From contig NZ_QMFB01000001.1 in NCBI RefSeq assembly GCF_003285015.1, positions 1-64,000 of the forward strand: a DNA stretch of 64,000 bases. The letters are read 5' to 3'. The position numbers were made by a program, and so were the translations under genes. Every line of letters begins with the position of its first letter. The first letter of the stretch is position 1. The notes under the pieces were generated by a model that had not been told where the DNA came from, did no database searches, and saw nothing but the letters and a program-made list of their open reading frames with translations. Below, in pieces: positions 1 to 7,180 of the stretch. The DNA comes from Paenibacillus contaminans. GTDB taxonomy: Bacteria; Bacillota; Bacilli; Paenibacillales; NBRC-103111.

Positions 1-822
1 GCGCCGGTGCCTGCGGCGAAGCCGGCGCAGCAGGCAGCGCAGCCCGCGGGAGCCGCGCCGGCCGGCGCGGAGGCGCCTGCGCCCGAGGCGGCGGGGGAGC
101 CGTGGCTCGGCAAGCTGCTGAAGGCGTTCGGAGTCGAGCACGAAAGCCGGTTCGCCAAGCAGCTTGCGAGCGGCGGCTTGGAGCCGCCTTCGCAGAGCGA
201 GCTTTCAGCCGCGCTGAGCGGCAGGGCGAACGGAGACGAAGGCGCCAAGCCATTGGCCGAAACGCTTAAGGGGGCGCTGCTCCAGCTCTCCTCGCTCGAT
301 GAAGCGCCGCCGTCCGTGAAAGAAGCGGCTCAGCAGCTTGTCCAGCAAATTACGGGACAACAGCTTTTATTGACCTCGGACCGCAGCTCGATGTTCGCCC
401 ACGTGACGATGATGGTGCCTCTGCGCAGCGAGAACGGGGAGCATAACGCAACGGTTCACATCCAGTCCCGCAAAGGCCGGAACGGGGAAATCGACGCGAA
501 TAATTGCAGGCTTATTTTCGACTTGCATATGAAATCGATCGGCAATACGATGTTGGACGTACAAGTATTCGATAAAATCGTCAGCTTGAATGTACATAAC
601 GATCAGCCGTTCATAGCGGAGCTGCTGGAGTCGAATCGCGACGATATCGCGGCCGGTCTCGAACGAATCGGCTACCAGTTTCTGTCGCTGCGCTGCAGCC
701 CTTATCCGGAGCGGTTGTCGGCGGAAGCGCAGGAGACCAAACGTACGGCTGAGGACGGGCGGTCCGTACTCGGCTCGTTATACAATGCAAAGCCGTATAA
801 AGGTGTGGATATCCGCGTATGA
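1..822 (+). CDS. FliK-like C-terminal domain protein (YlqG-like), 5' truncated by window
   Basis: The reading frame is already open at base 1, so the true start probably lies upstream. The first ~90 visible residues are an Ala/Pro/Glu-rich low-complexity stretch. The last ~150 form a compact domain with alternating hydrophobic strands (VTMMVPLRS, LIFDLHMKSIG, LDVQVFDKIVSLNV) that resembles the C-terminal domain of the hook-length control protein FliK. In Bacillus the gene before the FlhB-tail homologue ylqH is ylqG, and the next gene here is a ylqH homologue, which supports the assignment by context. The stop overlaps the next start (ATGA). The biochemical role is unknown; a link to flagellar export is inference. 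Confidence 0.55.
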   Translation, partial: APVPAAKPAQQAAQPAGAAPAGAEAPAPEAAGEPWLGKLLKAFGVEHESRFAKQLASGGLEPPSQSELSAALSGRANGDEGAKPLAETLKGALLQLSSLDEAPPSVKEAAQQLVQQITGQQLLLTSDRSSMFAHVTMMVPLRSENGEHNATVHIQSRKGRNGEIDANNCRLIFDLHMKSIGNTMLDVQVFDKIVSLNVHNDQPFIAELLESNRDDIAAGLERIGYQFLSLRCSPYPERLSAEAQETKRTAEDGRSVLGSLYNAKPYKGVDIRV

Positions 823-1112
823 AGCAGAATCAGAAACTGTCTACGAAGCAGGCCGTTGCGCTCCGTTATTCGCCTGAAGCCGGGCAGCTGCCGACCGTCG
901 TAGCGAAGGGCAAGGGCAAGGTGGCGGAGCAAATTCTGCAAAAGGCGCAAGAGCATCGCGTACCCGTGCAGGAGGATGCATCGCTCGTCGAGGTGCTGTC
1001 CAAGCTGGATCTCGATCAGGAAATACCGCCGGAGCTATACCAGCTGGTCGCGGAAATATTAAGCTTCATATACCGCTCCGACCAGCGCGCGGAAAATCGA
1101 GGCAAAGCTTGA
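819..1112 (+). CDS. FlhB C-terminal domain homologue (YlqH-like)
   Basis: 97 residues matching only the cytoplasmic C-terminal domain of FlhB/YscU export-switch proteins: the core AVALRYSPEAGQLPTVVAKG, then a helix and the closing block EIPPELYQLVAEILSFIYR. The membrane part of FlhB is absent. The NPTH autocleavage motif is also absent: STKQ occupies the place just before AVALRY, so autocleavage is not expected. The gene is coupled by ATGA overlap to the FliK-like gene upstream, giving a small pair of standalone FliK-like and FlhB-tail-like proteins outside the main flagellar operon. Confidence 0.8.
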   Translation: MKQNQKLSTKQAVALRYSPEAGQLPTVVAKGKGKVAEQILQKAQEHRVPVQEDASLVEVLSKLDLDQEIPPELYQLVAEILSFIYRSDQRAENRGKA

Positions 1113-1153
1113 GCCGGACGGGCGGATGGGAAGGAAGGCCAGGTGAAGCGGGG

Positions 1154-1573
1154 ATGAAGCGTCAACCGGAAACGGCTGCGGGCGTGGACATAACGGCCGC
1201 AGCAAAGGCGAAGGACGGCCGCAAAGCGCTAGGGGCATACGGCGAGAAGCAGGCCGCCCTCTATTTGCTGAGGCTGGGATACAGGATTGTCGAAGCCAAT
1301 TGGCGGTGCCGGTCCGGGGAAATCGACTTGGTGGCGATGGACGGGGATACGCTTGTTTTCGCGGAGGTTCGAACGCGAAGTACGAGCGGAGCGTTCGGAA
1401 CGCCGATCGAATCGGTCGATTTCCGAAAGCGCAAGCAAATCAGGGAAACCGCACAGGTTTACCTTCATCAGCATCGCTTGCCGGTCGGCAGCTTCCGATT
1501 CGACGTCATCGGCGTCTTCATGAAAGCCGGAAGCGAAGCGGCCGAGATCAAGCATGTGGCGAACGCGTTCTGA
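1154..1573 (+). CDS. yraN: YraN family (UPF0102) endonuclease-like protein
   Basis: Matches the YraN/UPF0102 family, a restriction-endonuclease-like fold often found near comM and dprA. Visible motifs are GAYGEKQAALYLLRLGYRI, the catalytic-type block RSGEIDLVAMDGDTLVFAEV (E, D and ExV core), and a C-terminal FRFDVIGV. The open frame extends upstream to a TTG at 1109. I prefer the ATG at 1154 because it follows an AGGTGAAG-type ribosome-binding site at good spacing and gives 139 residues, close to the family length. A role in DNA processing is inferred from fold and neighbourhood. Confidence 0.85.
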   Translation: MKRQPETAAGVDITAAAKAKDGRKALGAYGEKQAALYLLRLGYRIVEANWRCRSGEIDLVAMDGDTLVFAEVRTRSTSGAFGTPIESVDFRKRKQIRETAQVYLHQHRLPVGSFRFDVIGVFMKAGSEAAEIKHVANAF

Positions 1574-1599
1574 GAAGCCCGGTTGCTTTTACACAACGA

Positions 1600-1648
1600 A
1601 CCCTCTCCTTCAACCAATGCGGTTGGCGAAGGAGAGGGTCTTTTTTTT
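1600..1648 (+). terminator. Intrinsic terminator after yraN
   Basis: A 12-bp perfect stem (ACCCTCTCCTTC at 1600-1611 with GAAGGAGAGGGT at 1628-1639) is followed by eight T. It ends the ylqG/ylqH/yraN-like transcript and separates it from the convergent comM fragment. Confidence 0.92.
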
Positions 1649-1728
1649 ACGGAAATGCGCGATAGTGCGCCGAGTTTTCATCATCACCTTAGACCCGAAC
1701 TGTCATGAACGTTTATCTTTGACGGCGA

Positions 1729-2226
1729 TCAATAAACAGCCGCATCCTGTACCTGTCTGTCGAGCTGCCGGTATTGAATCGCCTCTGCGATATGGGTGAC
1801 GTCGATGTCCGATCGTTCCTCCAAATCCGCGATCGAGCGGGCGATTTTAAGAATGCGGTCATGCGCCCGGGCGCTAAGCCCCAGCGCATCGAACGTTTGC
1901 TTGAGCAGCTGCTCGGCATCCGGACGAAGCACGCAGTGCTTTCGGAGCAAACGTCCGCTCAGCTCGCCGTTAAAGCGTATCCCCGTCCGCCCGAAGCGCT
2001 CGCGCTGGAGCTCGTGAACGCGCATAACGGCGGCTTTCATCTCCCCGCTCGACAATGAGGCCGTTCGTGCGTTCATCGTACCGTAATCGATGCGCGGCAC
2101 GTCGATGTGCAGGTCGATGCGGTCCAGCAGCGGTCCGGAAATGCGAGCTCTGTATGCGGCGACTTTTAGCGGCGAACAGGAACAAACGCCCGATGCCGAC
2201 TCCGCTCCGTAAAAGCCGCACGGACA
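1729..2226 (-). pseudogene. comM: comM 3' fragment, separated from its 5' part by the prophage
   Basis: C-terminal part of the YifB/ComM family Mg-chelatase-like AAA+ ATPase. It starts inside the family motif MNPCPCGFYG (PCGFYG lies here) and continues with the sensor/arginine-finger region RARISGPLLDRIDLHIDV and the C-terminal Mg_chelatase_C helical domain, ending at the natural stop at 1729. No ribosome-binding site precedes it in the integrated state; the only start-like codon, GTG 2235, lies in phage DNA. The 5' part is at 40277-41358. Removing the 38,052 bp between the two CA/TG dinucleotides rejoins the frame as MNPC|PCGFYG, giving a 525-residue protein. It is a reversible split rather than a decayed gene. 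Confidence 0.95.
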
Positions 2227-4217
2227 CGAATACACTCAGGTAGGTACGACGAAACGGGGAGAGAATCCCCTTGTAGCAAGGCTTCTTGCTCATGAGGACT
2301 CTCAAAATCGCTTTCGGGGTTTATATTGAGGTGTAAGGGGAGACCGCCATTAGGGTCATCGTCAGGGTCGTTGTTGTTGAACCGCATTTCCAATGTTCGG
2401 ATTACCAAGTCCAACATTTTTGCTTCCTGACCTTCGAATTCATACTTGTCCCACATTGTAGCAAGCAACCTAATTAGATAGGCATCTTTTGCTGTTTCAA
2501 TTTTTTGTTTGCTAACGCGGCCGGTGGGACTGCTTAGTTCCCTCAGTTTTTGGTTATAAAGTTCTTTTTGAAGCACTGTGACCTCAACCTTTTTCGCAAT
2601 CTTCAGACGAATTGTGATTTGCTCTTTGTCCAAAATAACTCGCTCAACAACCTGTTCTAAGTGTCTGCGAATTATAGGCGCATTTTCTCTATCCAAGTAG
2701 TCTGGACTTTTAAGAAGCAAACCAACAAGTTCTTTGAAGTCAATTTTTTTTGATACTCCCTTTGAATTGAGGAGTTCCTCCTTTTCGTCCTTTAAGGTCT
2801 GGATATCCTCTTCCATTTTGTTTATCTGCATATAGAACTTATCAATCAAGGCTTTTACCTTTAGTTCGGGATCAGACAGTCTACCTATCAAGGTTTCCTG
2901 CTGTTCACTTAAAACAGATATCCTACTGTCAATTTGCGTAACCTGTTTTAAGTAATCCCCTTGAGATTTAGCCTCTTCTTCAATTGTCGACCGGATGTAT
3001 TTCAGAAGGTTGAAGATGTTCATTGTGTTGCCAAATATCTTCATGACTTCCTTATCAACATCTTTTGTTTGGATAAGAGACTTGTTATCACAGACATCCG
3101 GTGCGCTCCACGGAGTTTTACAAGCATAAAAGAAGTACTGTTTTCCGTTTTTCTTCCTATCGGGCTTTCCGACCATTTTGCGCTTACAGCAACCGCAATG
3201 CAGTAAACCGCTCAATAAGTAGAGGGAGGAGTCGCGTTTCTTTTCGTAAATCTTTCCTTTTTTCTTATTCCTCCCTAATCTTATTTCCTGTGCTTTTTTC
3301 CAATAATCATAAGGGATTATGGTTTCAAAATCAGGTTCGAGTCCATTCTGGAAATTGTAACTCCAGACCCAATTTTCTTCAGCATTTGCTATATGTTTTT
3401 TCTTATTTTCTCGTACACGGCGTCGACTGACCATGTAGCCTGTGTAAAGGGGGTTACAAAGGACCCTACGAACGGTCGAATGGTTCCACATGCTTTGAAC
3501 TCCTTCTTCCGTGTAATAAGGATCTTTTCTGAATTTTATAGCAATTTTCTGACTAACTAGATGCGGATATTTGTCATTAAGATGTTTCACTATTTCTAGT
3601 GTCGTCATTTTATCTTCGACATACATTTTGTAAATCAACTTAACCAATTCAACTTTTTCAGGATCACCCGGAGCGAACTTTTTCTTCATTCCTTTGCTTG
3701 TTTGGACTTCAACCTTAGTCATTGCAAAGGGGGGTGGGCCTCCTACGCTTAAACCAGATTGAGCAATGAGTTTCATCGCATTAGAAACATCTTTTTTTAC
3801 CTTAGCCAAATTCATGTGATTTATAAGGGCTTTGAATGTGTAGTTCGTACTACTGTCGTTCCAATTAACCAGGTCGATGGCTTCCCGTTCCTCAGTTGAA
3901 AATAATTTAACCCCTTTTTTCTGAAGTTCAATCGTCATGTTAAAGTAATCGACTATGTTCCGGGTATATCTGCTCAGATCGTAAAACACTACATTTTTAA
4001 TATTGTATTTTTCGATTTCTTCAAGAAGTTGGTCAAAACCTAGACGGTTAACCATATCTCCACCGCTAACATCTAAGTCCTCGTAGAAGCGGAAGAAAGT
4101 CAATTGTTTCTCTTCAATGAACCGCTGAATTGCATTTTTTTGCTGGTCGTCAGACACCTTGTCGTGGTTGCGGTCGACTGAAATACGAACGTACCCCGCT
4201 GTTAGTTCCTTCACCAT
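2166..4217 (-). CDS. Large serine integrase
   Basis: 683 residues in the integrated state. The N-terminal resolvase domain has the catalytic serine in YVRIS (Ser13), the SGGDMVNRLGFDQLL loop and the arginine motif DLSRYTRN. A Recombinase domain follows, then a zinc ribbon (CGCC ... C ... C around residues 340-375) and a long coiled coil (about 410-490) typical of phiC31/Bxb1/A118-like integrases. ATG 4217 follows AAAGGA. The gene reads across attL: the last 19 residues (665-683) come from comM antisense-frame DNA. In the circular phage the frame would run through attP into 34 phage-coded residues ending at 40173, giving 698 residues. It directs insertion into and excision from comM. Confidence 0.95.
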   Translation of the reverse strand: MVKELTAGYVRISVDRNHDKVSDDQQKNAIQRFIEEKQLTFFRFYEDLDVSGGDMVNRLGFDQLLEEIEKYNIKNVVFYDLSRYTRNIVDYFNMTIELQKKGVKLFSTEEREAIDLVNWNDSSTNYTFKALINHMNLAKVKKDVSNAMKLIAQSGLSVGGPPPFAMTKVEVQTSKGMKKKFAPGDPEKVELVKLIYKMYVEDKMTTLEIVKHLNDKYPHLVSQKIAIKFRKDPYYTEEGVQSMWNHSTVRRVLCNPLYTGYMVSRRRVRENKKKHIANAEENWVWSYNFQNGLEPDFETIIPYDYWKKAQEIRLGRNKKKGKIYEKKRDSSLYLLSGLLHCGCCKRKMVGKPDRKKNGKQYFFYACKTPWSAPDVCDNKSLIQTKDVDKEVMKIFGNTMNIFNLLKYIRSTIEEEAKSQGDYLKQVTQIDSRISVLSEQQETLIGRLSDPELKVKALIDKFYMQINKMEEDIQTLKDEKEELLNSKGVSKKIDFKELVGLLLKSPDYLDRENAPIIRRHLEQVVERVILDKEQITIRLKIAKKVEVTVLQKELYNQKLRELSSPTGRVSKQKIETAKDAYLIRLLATMWDKYEFEGQEAKMLDLVIRTLEMRFNNNDPDDDPNGGLPLHLNINPESDFESPHEQEALLQGDSLPVSSYLPECIRVRAAFTERSRHRAFVPVRR
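2195..2258. other. attL, left attachment junction
   Basis: The crossover dinucleotide CA is at 2225-2226 (TG on the minus strand). Left of it is comM coding sequence (attB half); right of it is the phage half. The phage half read outward on the minus strand (2258 to 2227, CCCGTTTCGTCGTA ... GTGTATTCG) is nearly the mirror image of the phage half at attR, as expected for one arm of a serine-integrase attP. The site lies inside the 3' end of the integrase frame, at codons 664/665. Confidence 0.9.
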
Positions 4218-4282
4218 TTATGCATCATTCCTTTCGATTTTTTTAGTAAGCACATCCTTATATTTTTTAGTTCATTAGGGCA

Positions 4283-4312
4283 GCCAAAGAGGGGAAAAGA
4301 GAACCCCTCGGC
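4283..4312 (-). other. Hairpin between pseudo-recombinase and integrase genes
   Basis: On the minus strand GCCGAGGGG pairs with CCCCTC...GGC around a short loop, just after the stop of the upstream gene at 4314. No T-run follows on the minus strand, so it may be an attenuator or RNA-stability element rather than a simple terminator. It lies where it could reduce read-through into the integrase. Confidence 0.5.
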
Positions 4313-4313
4313 T

Positions 4314-4763
4314 TCAAGGGGTTTGTGCTTTCTTCTTTCTATATATTTCTTTCATTCTTAGGCTGTGTTCAGCACGTCGTTCAGGTGTCCACCAGGCTTT
4401 GGCATATTCTCGTTGATTGTTTCGTTCTTGCAGTAAAAATGCTGCTTTAAAGAAATGACTGTTCTCATTCATAAAAGCATTGATATTTATTGCCCCGCCT
4501 TCTAAAACAGTAACAACTGGTATTGAGAGTCCTTCAGCACTCTTTAAGAAGTTAAAAAACTTGAAGAAATCCCTTGTGATCCTTGTACAGTCATAAATCA
4601 AAATCATTTCTTCATTTATCGAAGTAAGGTCAACTTCTTCGATATTTATAATGGTTTGGAAATTAGGTGTATAACCGTGTAGTTCGCAATATTGAGCAAT
4701 GACTTCCCTTTGTCTATTAAGTTGTTCCTCTTCTTTAGTTCGTAAAAGTGCTAGTACCTGCAT
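4314..4763 (-). CDS. Catalytically dead serine-recombinase-like protein (N-terminal domain only)
   Basis: 149 residues that follow the layout of a serine-recombinase catalytic domain. They start VLALLRTKEEEQLNRQREVI then AQYCELHGY (compare YxRVSTxxQ...LxxQ...I..YC...GY), then YDCTRITRD (compare the DRLSR arginine motif), then FFNFLKS...IPVVTVLEGG (compare LL..L...GV.....EG). The catalytic serine position reads LRT-K with no serine, and the SG...RP block and all DNA-binding domains are missing. It should not cut DNA. ATG 4763 follows GGGAGGGG. Next to a real serine integrase it could be a regulator or directionality factor acting by subunit contact; that is inference. Confidence 0.7.
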   Translation of the reverse strand: MQVLALLRTKEEEQLNRQREVIAQYCELHGYTPNFQTIINIEEVDLTSINEEMILIYDCTRITRDFFKFFNFLKSAEGLSIPVVTVLEGGAININAFMNENSHFFKAAFLLQERNNQREYAKAWWTPERRAEHSLRMKEIYRKKKAQTP

Positions 4764-4784
4764 AAGTATCCCCTCCCAAGATAA

Positions 4785-5156
4785 TCAGACCGCTGTATTC
4801 ATGTAGGATTCGTAAATCTCCTTTGACGAGTACACCATAGGCCAGTTGTTTAGTGTTAAATCTATTACTAAGATTTTGATATCTTTTTGACTAAGTTTTT
4901 CTAAACAAGTAGGGTCACCGACTTGCAATAACTGGGACATGGCTATAGTAAAACCATAGGGAATTATTTCAAACATTTGGTTAAACAACTCATTGTCATA
5001 ATATCCAAGATCAGAAAATGCACGGACGGCCTTAAAGCCAAATAACGGCAAATGCTCCTTGATATTACTGACTTCTTGCCCTAAGAAGAATGCCCTTTCT
5101 TCAAAGCCTTCTATATGGTTACCGATAAAACGATTATAGATATAAACATTTTCCAT
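4785..5156 (-). CDS. Unknown phage protein, possibly a diverged recombinase-fold relative
   Basis: About 123 residues, between the RHH gene and the pseudo-recombinase. I do not recognise the family. The outline (a first strand VYIYNRF, a helix with EERAFFLGQEVSNIKEHL, then LFGFKAVRAFSDLG, then KDIKILVIDL) weakly echoes a resolvase alpha/beta layout, but no catalytic motif is present. The frame also offers an ATG at 5165 overlapping the RHH stop; ATG 5156 has the better GGAAGG spacing. Probably co-transcribed with the two genes around it. Confidence 0.6.
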   Translation of the reverse strand: MENVYIYNRFIGNHIEGFEERAFFLGQEVSNIKEHLPLFGFKAVRAFSDLGYYDNELFNQMFEIIPYGFTIAMSQLLQVGDPTCLEKLSQKDIKILVIDLTLNNWPMVYSSKEIYESYMNTAV

Positions 5157-5161
5157 TTGAA

Positions 5162-5401
5162 TCATCCTTCCGTATTTTTATTTTTCTCTTCTGCCATTTT
5201 CTTTGCTTCTTCCACCGACATTTCATCCAGGGCGATGTATCGGGTGTCCAAGATTTCTTGGATCTTCTTATCCAGTCCGGAAAGCAAGATCTCCGACAGG
5301 CTTTCAGTGATAAATCCTTTTTCTTTGAAGTTTTTGTAATAATCGTGCATATGTTTCGGGACACGAACACTTACTTGAACAGATTTATTTGTATTGCTCA
5401 T
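5162..5401 (-). CDS. Ribbon-helix-helix (CopG/Arc-type) DNA-binding protein
   Basis: 79 residues. The N-terminal strand VQVSVRVP followed by two helices (KHMHDYYKNFKEKG and ESLSEILLSGLDKKI) fits a ribbon-helix-helix dimer, in which the strand residues read the major groove. The C-terminal tail is charged (EEAKKMAEEKNKN). ATG 5401 follows GAGGTG. Directly upstream lie three 13-bp-spaced TGACT iterons and a minus-strand TATAAT, so autoregulation is likely. It is the best candidate for the lysogeny regulator because no helix-turn-helix CI-type repressor is visible in the prophage. Confidence 0.75.
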   Translation of the reverse strand: MSNTNKSVQVSVRVPKHMHDYYKNFKEKGFITESLSEILLSGLDKKIQEILDTRYIALDEMSVEEAKKMAEEKNKNTEG

Positions 5402-5452
5402 TTTCTCACCTCGCTTTTTAGTTTCGTCAGAATAATTAACTCGACAAACATT

Positions 5453-5488
5453 TGACTTGCATAAATGACTTTCGAAAATGACTAGTCA
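5453..5488. promoter_or_regulatory. 13-bp-spaced TGACT iterons, candidate RHH operator
   Basis: TGACT occurs at 5453, 5466 and 5479, exactly 13 bp apart. The third copy is followed at once by an inverted AGTCA, making the perfect 10-bp palindrome TGACTAGTCA (5479-5488). The array lies between the RHH start codon and a minus-strand TATAAT box at 5501-5496. RHH proteins commonly bind short direct or inverted repeats spaced about one helical turn apart. Confidence 0.6.
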
Positions 5489-5495
5489 CTTTTGT

Positions 5496-5501
5496 ATTAT
5501 A
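5496..5501 (-). promoter_or_regulatory. Candidate -10 box for the RHH/integrase operon
   Basis: TATAAT on the minus strand, about 95 bases before the RHH start codon and just upstream of the iterons. No good -35 is visible at 17 bp, so an activator or a weak promoter is possible. Confidence 0.4.
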
Positions 5502-5544
5502 TTAAACGCAGGAGATTTTAAAAAGTTGCGAGGAAATTAAAAAA

Positions 5545-5570
5545 ATAAAAAAAGTAGGCTTTTCGCCTAC
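5545..5570 (-). terminator. Intrinsic terminator of the leftward 5.6-6.2 kb gene pair
   Basis: On the minus strand GTAGGC (5570-5565), loop GAAAA, GCCTAC (5559-5554), then a run of T. The stop codon of the upstream gene (5567-5569) is inside the stem. Confidence 0.85.
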
Positions 5571-5932
5571 GAAATCGTGTATGTGTATGGTGGCCGTTCT
5601 TCGTTAATCATGGCTCCCGCATGGTCCTTTACAGTAAACACACTTCCCGAAGGGTAGTGCATTTGTCCAAGAGCAAACATATAGAACTGCTGTTGGAACT
5701 GTATGATTAGTTCGTAAAACTCGTCCTTGCACTCTTTTAAAGAATGATCGTCCCATAACAGCAAAATCATGGGGCTTTTTTCTAGCAACTCCTTCTTTAA
5801 ATCTGAAACGGAGTGAGCAAAGGCAACGATTTTATATCCCAAATGCCCGGTTAACATACGGATGTTATCCAGTTGTTCTTGAGGTACAGTCGGTATAAAG
5901 AAAACTACTTCATCTGCTCGTTTTACTCCCAC
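5567..5932 (-). CDS. Unknown leftward phage protein, paralogue of its upstream neighbour
   Basis: 121 residues from GTG 5932, which follows AAGGAGG and overlaps the end of the upstream gene. No known domain recognised. It shares a repeated outline with the upstream gene product: a hydrophobic first strand and proline (VVFFIP against AVGFYP), then GYKIVAFAHSVSDLKKELL against GFRYVGTARSVDELKDILK, then a second strand (ILLLWDD against IVAIKDF). The pair probably arose by duplication. The alpha/beta outline is also reminiscent of a recombinase-like or Rossmann-like fold, without catalytic residues. Confidence 0.65.
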   Translation of the reverse strand: MGVKRADEVVFFIPTVPQEQLDNIRMLTGHLGYKIVAFAHSVSDLKKELLEKSPMILLLWDDHSLKECKDEFYELIIQFQQQFYMFALGQMHYPSGSVFTVKDHAGAMINEERPPYTYTIS

Positions 5933-6228
5933 TCTATATCCTCCTTCAAATTGTTTAATAGATTGAAGTCCTCTGCATGGACATGGAACCATTTGCGCTG
6001 TCCCACGGCCATTACTAACCGCAGTTTCTCCACGTTGTTCCAGTGTGCATTGAAGTCTTTTATGGCTACTATTTTTATATCTTGCTCTTTCAATATATCC
6101 TTAAGTTCATCGACGCTTCTTGCTGTTCCAACATATCTGAAACCTCTGGCAGCGAACTGTTCCTTCACTTCAAGGATTTCACTCTTACGCATGTTAAAAA
6201 GGGGATAGAACCCAACGGCCTTAATCAC
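5923..6228 (-). CDS. Unknown leftward phage protein, first gene of the leftward module
   Basis: 101 residues from GTG 6228, which follows GGAGGTG at normal spacing. Family not recognised; clearly related to the next gene downstream (shared SVxxLKxxL segment after a G[YF][KR]xV strand). Transcribed away from the rightward early genes, so the gap at 6229-6515 must hold divergent promoters. Position suggests a role in the lysis-lysogeny decision, but nothing in the sequence proves that. Confidence 0.65.
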   Translation of the reverse strand: MIKAVGFYPLFNMRKSEILEVKEQFAARGFRYVGTARSVDELKDILKEQDIKIVAIKDFNAHWNNVEKLRLVMAVGQRKWFHVHAEDFNLLNNLKEDIEWE

Positions 6229-6515
6229 AGCAGCACCTCCTACTCATATTATAAGACGAGAACGTGCTTTCGGTCCATAGCGATCCGCGTCGAAAATATA
6301 ACAAATACGGGATTGGACAGGGGATAATAAATAAAATAAAATTATTATATAAGAAACAAGGATATTTCTATCGGATGTTTAAATATAGAGTGTAAACCAA
6401 AATTGAATACTTAAATACACAACACCAACACACCCACCGGAGCCGCAACCTCCTGAATTTAGTTACATGCGGCTCCTAAAGGTGTGTTTTTAGTTTTCGG
6501 AAAGGAGTGATTACG
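6229..6515. promoter_or_regulatory. Divergent intergenic region with leader terminator
   Basis: 287 bp between the leftward and rightward modules, very AT-rich around 6325-6350. The rightward side holds a two-tier hairpin: ACACACC (6428-6434) with GGTGTGT (6481-6487), and inside it GGAGCCGCA (6439-6447) with TGCGGCTCC (6468-6476), followed by T-rich sequence. It sits only about 25 bases before the first rightward start codon, so it looks like an attenuator in a leader RNA. Clear -35/-10 pairs are not obvious. Confidence 0.6.
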
Positions 6516-6971
6516 ATGGTAGGATACACATTCAGTAAAAAAGGATTGCTTGCCCAGGCTAAGGATTTTCATTCTCTTAGTGAAGAAGTAATGGCACAAG
6601 AATATGGCTTGGTAAAGGTTAAGTCTCGTAACGGTAAGCCGTTGAAAATTGAGGGATACAATGTTTACCGAAGATATATTGCAGAACTCGATGATTGGGA
6701 GTTCAAATATGTAAGTAAGAGCGGAAGAAAGACATTGCGCAATATGAAGTTTCAGGACTGGGAGTTAATTAAGGAAGTTGGGAAGCCTATAGCACCTCAT
6801 GCAAACTTTATAAACTTTGTGGATCAACTAGATTTAGAAAGTATTCTCAATGAAGTTAAGGTAATACCGGAAACTCCAAAACAAGAAGACACGGACAAAA
6901 CCTTAAAACCCAAGGTTTCCGAAGAGACAGAAAAGTTTGTAAAGAAATACGCTAAATTGTTTATCAATTAA
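6516..6971 (+). CDS. Unknown early phage protein
   Basis: 151 residues from ATG 6516, which follows GAAAGGAG; a GTG nine bases upstream is less well placed. First gene of the rightward early operon. The protein is basic and aromatic in its first 100 residues (KVKSRNGKPLKIEGYNVYRRYI) with an acidic, Lys-rich tail. No family recognised. Confidence 0.65.
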   Translation: MVGYTFSKKGLLAQAKDFHSLSEEVMAQEYGLVKVKSRNGKPLKIEGYNVYRRYIAELDDWEFKYVSKSGRKTLRNMKFQDWELIKEVGKPIAPHANFINFVDQLDLESILNEVKVIPETPKQEDTDKTLKPKVSEETEKFVKKYAKLFIN

Positions 6972-6979
6972 TTTGGATA

Positions 6980-7180
6980 TTGTCACCAAGCAATATCCAA
7001 AAAATTATTTTTATTTTATCGGAGAATTTTGCAGGAGGTTATTCAGAAAAGTTTAAATATAAAGATGTAATAAGAACAAATGTTCCTGTTATGGGTTATG
7101 TCTTTATCCCACATACAAAAAGCGACCGCATAGCGAAAGGGGAAGATTTATATGTTTACAATGAGATTGCAAAAAATTGA
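6980..7180 (+). CDS. Doubtful small open frame
   Basis: 66 codons from TTG 6980 with no convincing ribosome-binding site at the start. It overlaps the better supported gene at 7152 by 29 bases. It fills what would otherwise be a 180-base gap, so it may be real, a remnant, or chance. No similarity recognised. Confidence 0.3.
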   Translation: MSPSNIQKIIFILSENFAGGYSEKFKYKDVIRTNVPVMGYVFIPHTKSDRIAKGEDLYVYNEIAKN

